From contig NC_087073.1 in assembly GCF_026151205.1 (NCBI RefSeq), forward strand, positions 20,800,837 to 20,860,836: DNA of 60,000 bases, given 5' to 3'. This DNA is from Bolinopsis microptera (lineage: Eukaryota > Ctenophora > Tentaculata > Lobata > Bolinopsidae). Below the pieces are notes generated by a model that worked only from the letters and a program-made list of their open reading frames with translations, had not been told where the DNA came from and searched no databases. Below, one piece after another: positions 55,851 to 60,000 of the stretch; the stretch's first letter is position 1; every line of letters starts with the position of its first letter. Position numbers and translations under genes: made by a program.

Positions 55851-56149
55851 TAATCGTTGGGTAAAAATACTTCCCTGGATTGGAGAGTCATGGGCAATAA
55901 ACTGTTTTGGTCACGTGGCGAATTCTATTGTTTAGGCGCCAGATGTCGCGGCGACATATAGCGCCAACTGTCGCAAACCAACATTCTCCGCTATATAGCT
56001 CTATTGCACACTAGATGATGCTAGATGTCGAATTTCAACTATCGGTAAAGGTCCATTTTTCATTGGCCATTTTAAGAGAGCACTCATTACACTCCCATAT
56101 TTTACCTTAACATTGATATACCTTAATCATTACAACTATTTTAACAGAC
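55851..56149. promoter_or_regulatory. Upstream region of ATP synthase gamma
   Basis: About 300 bp before the ATG, without a recognised TATA box. The sequence ending TTTTAACAG at 56147 looks like a 3' splice acceptor 2 nt before the ATG. Confidence 0.4.
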
Positions 56150-59100
56150 ATGGCTACAACATGGCTGAGAGCGTCTATGTCAATGACACCCACCTCTGCA
56201 AGAGGAATGGCCACATTGAAAGACATTGAGACTCGGCTGAAGAGTGTTAAGAACATTAAGAAGATCACATCTTCAATGAAGATGGTGTCAGCTGCTAAGT
56301 TCACCCGAGCTGAGAAGGCTCTCAAGGTTTGGTTTTTGTTTAGTTTTATACTATTAAATTACTATATTTTATTTATAGCTGTTTGATTGATAAACCTGTC
56401 CAACATTTTTAAACAGATTTTGTTCTGCCTTGTTTACATTTGATTATTAGTGCAGGGATGAAACCTCATAAATAATAGTTATAATTCATTATGTCTCTGT
56501 GATCTGTCCTGGAAATATTATTTGCCACACATATTACATTATTACATATTTTTAATTCACTCCTCCTTGCCAAGATGCAACTAAATTACGTTTCCCGGTA
56601 CTTAGCACAACATTTCCCACCAGCCTGCCTGAACAGTCTTGCTTGCAATGTCCGCTTATTGGGCATTTGGAGTTGGGCCGCAGAAAACTTTTACGTTTTT
56701 ACTTGGGCAGATTGAAATTTCAGTCGAACCTGTATAAAGCGTAATGTGCTTGGTCGAATCACACGGCAAACTCGTGGCACTAATATTATAATATTCACAT
56801 TATTAGACACATAATAAAGGCTCTTATTTACAGTTAACGCTAGTTCAGCTCCGTATACCGCTTGCAACTGTTTAGTGTTTCTAGTCTTATTTTTAAAAGT
56901 GAGTTAAATCATGCATAATTGCATAATTGCATAAATTATAGCCGATCAGAGCAGGATTAAAGCCTACAAATATTTTTTTAATTTATGTGAAACAAGATTT
57001 AAATTTTACAGCCAGTAAATATAATAAATACCAAATTCAATTCTCAACTTCAGTTGGGCCTTGCCGTTCACAGTTCACTTTTCTTTTAATTTTTATTATT
57101 TGTGTGCAGCATTGCAAAATGCTGTTTTAAATATTAATTGATTTTTATGTTTTCATTTCCCTTCAATAATGTGTTGATCCGTGTTGTCTTGGGCTTGAAA
57201 GTGAGGAAAAGATCCAAAGCTGTTATAAAAGTAAAGTGCCCCACTGTCGCCCTGTCACAATTGTTGTCATTTACGTAACGCGCGATCTTAATTTCCCTAG
57301 AACAAGCTGGAGTCACTCAGCCCAATCTCATCTTTTCGAGCGCGCGCAATTCTAGACCTACGCGACGCATTGATCGACGCTATTTGCTATTGAGTGGATC
57401 AATTTTAATTTCTCACCAGTCTTCAAATTTCAGCCTGCTCGTGTCTACGGCACAGGAGCAGCAGCTCTTTACGATAAGAACGAATTCGTTGCTGGAGAGG
57501 ATAAGCTGTATGTAGCAATCTCCTCTGACAGAGGTCTTTGCGGAGGTATCCACTCCGGACTGGGCAGGAAATTTAAGGCCCTTCACCTCGAAAGTCCTAT
57601 CAAGAAGTCTATCATAGTTGGTGACAAGGTGAGACTTTCAGGAGCTTTCAAGTAGCACGTGTTTATCGTTTCTAACTGGTTATCAGGGTTTTCTGTTCTC
57701 CACTCTTAAGCCGCTATTTCATAACACTCCCTCCACAGGCTAAGCTCATTCTTCTGAAGACGATGGGAGACACCTATCTGTCCACATTTAACAATGTTGG
57801 AAAGAAAGCGAGCTCTTTCACTGACGCTCTGGAGATTGCCGAGGAGATCCTGTCTCACGAGTTTGACAGTGCTGATATTGCTTACAACTCATTTATCAAC
57901 GTGGTCTCTTATAAACCCATCGTTAGTTCTTTCCTAATACCTTAGATATTTATTATTTACTTTGTTAAAAAACAGTTTTAAGGGCGCCTTGAAGAGATCT
58001 TCAGTAGAGCTGACAGATTTTGGCAATCTTGATAGAGAACGAATTATCTTTTGTAACTTGCGATAAGTTCAGTTTGCTGCTACCGCGTAGTTATCATTTG
58101 CGTGTGTACTTGTACATTATTATACAAGTACACTATGGAGGATGATCTGAATTTGAGCCGATCTCAGGATAACATCAAGAATTTCGATTATGATGAACTG
58201 GAAAATGTGGAGGGCAAGTGGTTCATTGCGTTGGGAAAAGAACTGAAAATCGACAACGTCCACCATGACATTTGTGGAGATATGGACAGAGAAATATTCA
58301 TGGCTCCGTCTGTTTATAAAAGGCATCTATATCTGGCACTCAGGCTTGTGGAAGCAATAGACCTCGTTCGACGACAGGAATGCCATATGGCTAAAATGAT
58401 GGAGATCATCCATTGCTTCAAGACAGAAGCGTTAGCAGACAAGGAAAAGGTGATCAGGCTGCAGGGCCAGCTGATTGTGCAGAAGGACAAAGAACTACAG
58501 TTGTTTAAGACGTCGGTTGAGGTGACAGTGCAAACAACGGTGGAGTCAGGGATAAAGAGCTACAGTGCAGCTGTACAAAAGAACAGCACAAGTGGCGCGG
58601 TCTGCAACAGTAACATCCTGAAGAAGGTGATTCAGAGTGTGGCTGCAGAGGAGGACAGGAGCAAGAACCTGATCGTGTTTGGGCTGAAATAAGAGGAAGA
58701 AGAACAGCTTCCAGCCCTGGTAACCGCAGTTTTGGAGGAGATTGGGGTGAAACCTCACTTCGAAGCGACTAGAGTCGGCTGGAAGAGGCCAGGTAGTGTG
58801 GCTATCCGACCAGTCAAGATTACCGTCCCAAGCTCAACAGCAGTTCATCAGATTCTAATGAAAACAGGGAGACTGAGGCTAGTTGAGACCTTTGAAAGTT
58901 GTCCTCTGTACTTGTTTCACTGGCCGACGCTTTTTAGCATTTATACATTTTGGCCCAATTTATATGTTCGATTTGCTGTACATTTGTATATTTGCTATTT
59001 TTTAAAACTTTCAAATCAAATCATTTATAATGGCATTTATAATGGCATGAAAGATAATTTGGGGCAATGTGGTGTCATTTCTGCAAGTTCAAACTCTGGA

Positions 59101-59626
59101 TATTTGTAGCTCTCGCGAGTTTATTATATAGGGCTTATCCCCGAACTTCATTTCAGATAAAGCCGATACCCTCTGCTGCTAATATTGAATCTAACGATGC
59201 TGTGTACGCTTACGATGAAGTTGATAGTGAGGTGGTCAGATGTTACCAGGTTTGTTTACTCATTAACGGAGAACAATATTTCAATTACAATCAACCTTTA
59301 CATTAATAAATAAATAATTTATTTAACAGTACTATATATTTAATAGATCTTGATACGGTGGGGAACAGATGATTGTGATTCGCCTCCCCAACAATATCAA
59401 GATCTGTTATCTGAAACATACTGTCGAAATTAATTCTGTATATTAACTACTGCACTACTGTATATTATCCTCTTTTTACATATCATTGTGAAGCACATCT
59501 CCACTCAACTATCATTCTCGCAGGAGTTCTCTCTAGCTAATATTATACATCATGCGCTCAAGGAGCAGGAATCTAGCGAACAGAGTGCCAGGATGAATGC
59601 TATGGAGAATGCCACTAGGAACGCAG
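56150..59626 (+). CDS. ATP5F1C: Mitochondrial ATP synthase F1 subunit gamma (5' exons, partial)
   Basis: Central rotor subunit of the mitochondrial F1Fo ATP synthase, turning inside the alpha3beta3 ring to drive ATP formation in the matrix. Exons 56150-56326, 57434-57628, 57739-57921, 59157-59249 and 59524-59626 join in phase into 250 codons plus one base; the C-terminal 40 or so residues lie beyond the window. Residues 1-19 ([19 protein letters not shown]) are a mitochondrial presequence. The mature protein begins [17 protein letters not shown], as in animal gamma subunits. Conserved pieces follow: [36 protein letters not shown], and [16 protein letters not shown] at the end of exon 5. All introns are GT-AG. 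The intron 3 junction drops about two residues compared with the human protein. Confidence 0.95.
58135..58910 (+). pseudogene. LINE ORF1-like fragment in intron 3 of ATP5F1C
   Basis: Open from an ATG at 58135 to a TAA at 58690, after which the same frame continues as similar protein ([20 protein letters not shown], then [10 protein letters not shown]) up to about 58910. The coiled-coil part (residues about 85-130) followed by [10 protein letters not shown] is the layout of ORF1-type proteins found upstream of LINE reverse transcriptases in marine invertebrates. The in-frame stop and missing rest mark it as a dead, 3'-truncated copy. It lies in sense orientation within the intron. Confidence 0.7.
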
Positions 59627-59695
59627 GTAAGTCTCTAGGTTGTTTATTTCAGGGTAGGACTCTATAAGATCATAGTGGGTAATCTTTATAAGTAG

Positions 59696-60000
59696 GCTAG
59701 AGTATGAGATACTGAGTAGAGGCTAGAGTATGAGATACTGAGTTGAGGCTAGAGTATGAGATACTGAGTAGAGGCTAGAGTATGAGATACTGAGTAGAGG
59801 CCCTAGTATGAGATACTGAGTAGAGGCTAGAGTATGAGATACTGAGTAGAGGCTAGAGTATGAGATACTGAGTAGAGGCTAGAGTATGAGATACTGAGTA
59901 GAGAGTATGAGATACTGAGTAGAGGCTAGAGTATGAGATACTGAGTAGAGGGCAGAGGCTAGAGTATGAGATACTGAGTAGAGGCTAGAGTATGAGATAC
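59696..60000. repeat. 26-bp minisatellite running off the window
   Basis: About eleven copies of gtagaggctagagtatgaga followed by tactga, a few of them shortened or altered. It lies in the intron after exon 5 of ATP synthase gamma and continues past the end of the window. Confidence 0.95.

Overview
The window is AT-rich animal nuclear DNA. It has spliced genes with GT-AG introns, a nuclear gene for a mitochondrial ATP synthase subunit, metazoan-only families (a polycystin-1-like channel/receptor and a TIMAP/MYPT3-like PP1 targeting subunit), non-LTR retrotransposons and Penelope-like pieces. The gene set and repeat content fit an invertebrate, perhaps a cnidarian. That placement is an inference and the species was not identified.

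Layout: (1) 1-4426, two intronless legumain-like proteases in tandem on the minus strand, embedded in about 1.1-kb blocks that are almost identical. (2) 5940-6347, a small secreted repeat protein. (3) 6762-18981, a 12-exon minus-strand PPP1R16-like gene that I reassembled from exons. All splice phases agree and it ends in a CaaX-like tetrapeptide. Its introns hold a 286-bp foldback with hammerhead-like cores, an inverted decayed copy of its own exons 4-5, a Penelope-type GIY-YIG fragment with an 8-bp target duplication, a MITE and a minisatellite. (4) 18982-26345, gene-poor. (5) 26346-28911, a three-exon minus-strand gene for an unrecognised protein with a proline/tyrosine-motif N-terminus. 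(6) 31183-38082, one uninterrupted 2299-codon polycystin-1-like gene. (7) 38228-42243, foldback elements and a cluster of near-perfect hairpins. (8) 42244-45345, a 113-bp satellite with higher-order structure. (9) 45863-49345, an intact-looking LINE. 51558-53486 is a 5'-truncated second LINE on the other strand. (10) 53500-56149, low-complexity DNA and retroelement scraps. (11) 56150 to beyond 59626, the first five coding exons of mitochondrial ATP synthase gamma, with a LINE ORF1-like pseudogene in intron 3 and a 26-bp minisatellite running off the window end.

The host genes do not form a pathway. Points shared across them: several (ATP synthase gamma, PPP1R16-like, polycystin, the unknown adaptor, the small secreted protein) have a 3' splice-acceptor-like AG only 0-24 nt before the start codon, which suggests 5' UTR introns or spliced-leader trans-splicing. 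The largest gene (polycystin) and both legumains lack introns, while their neighbours are spliced.
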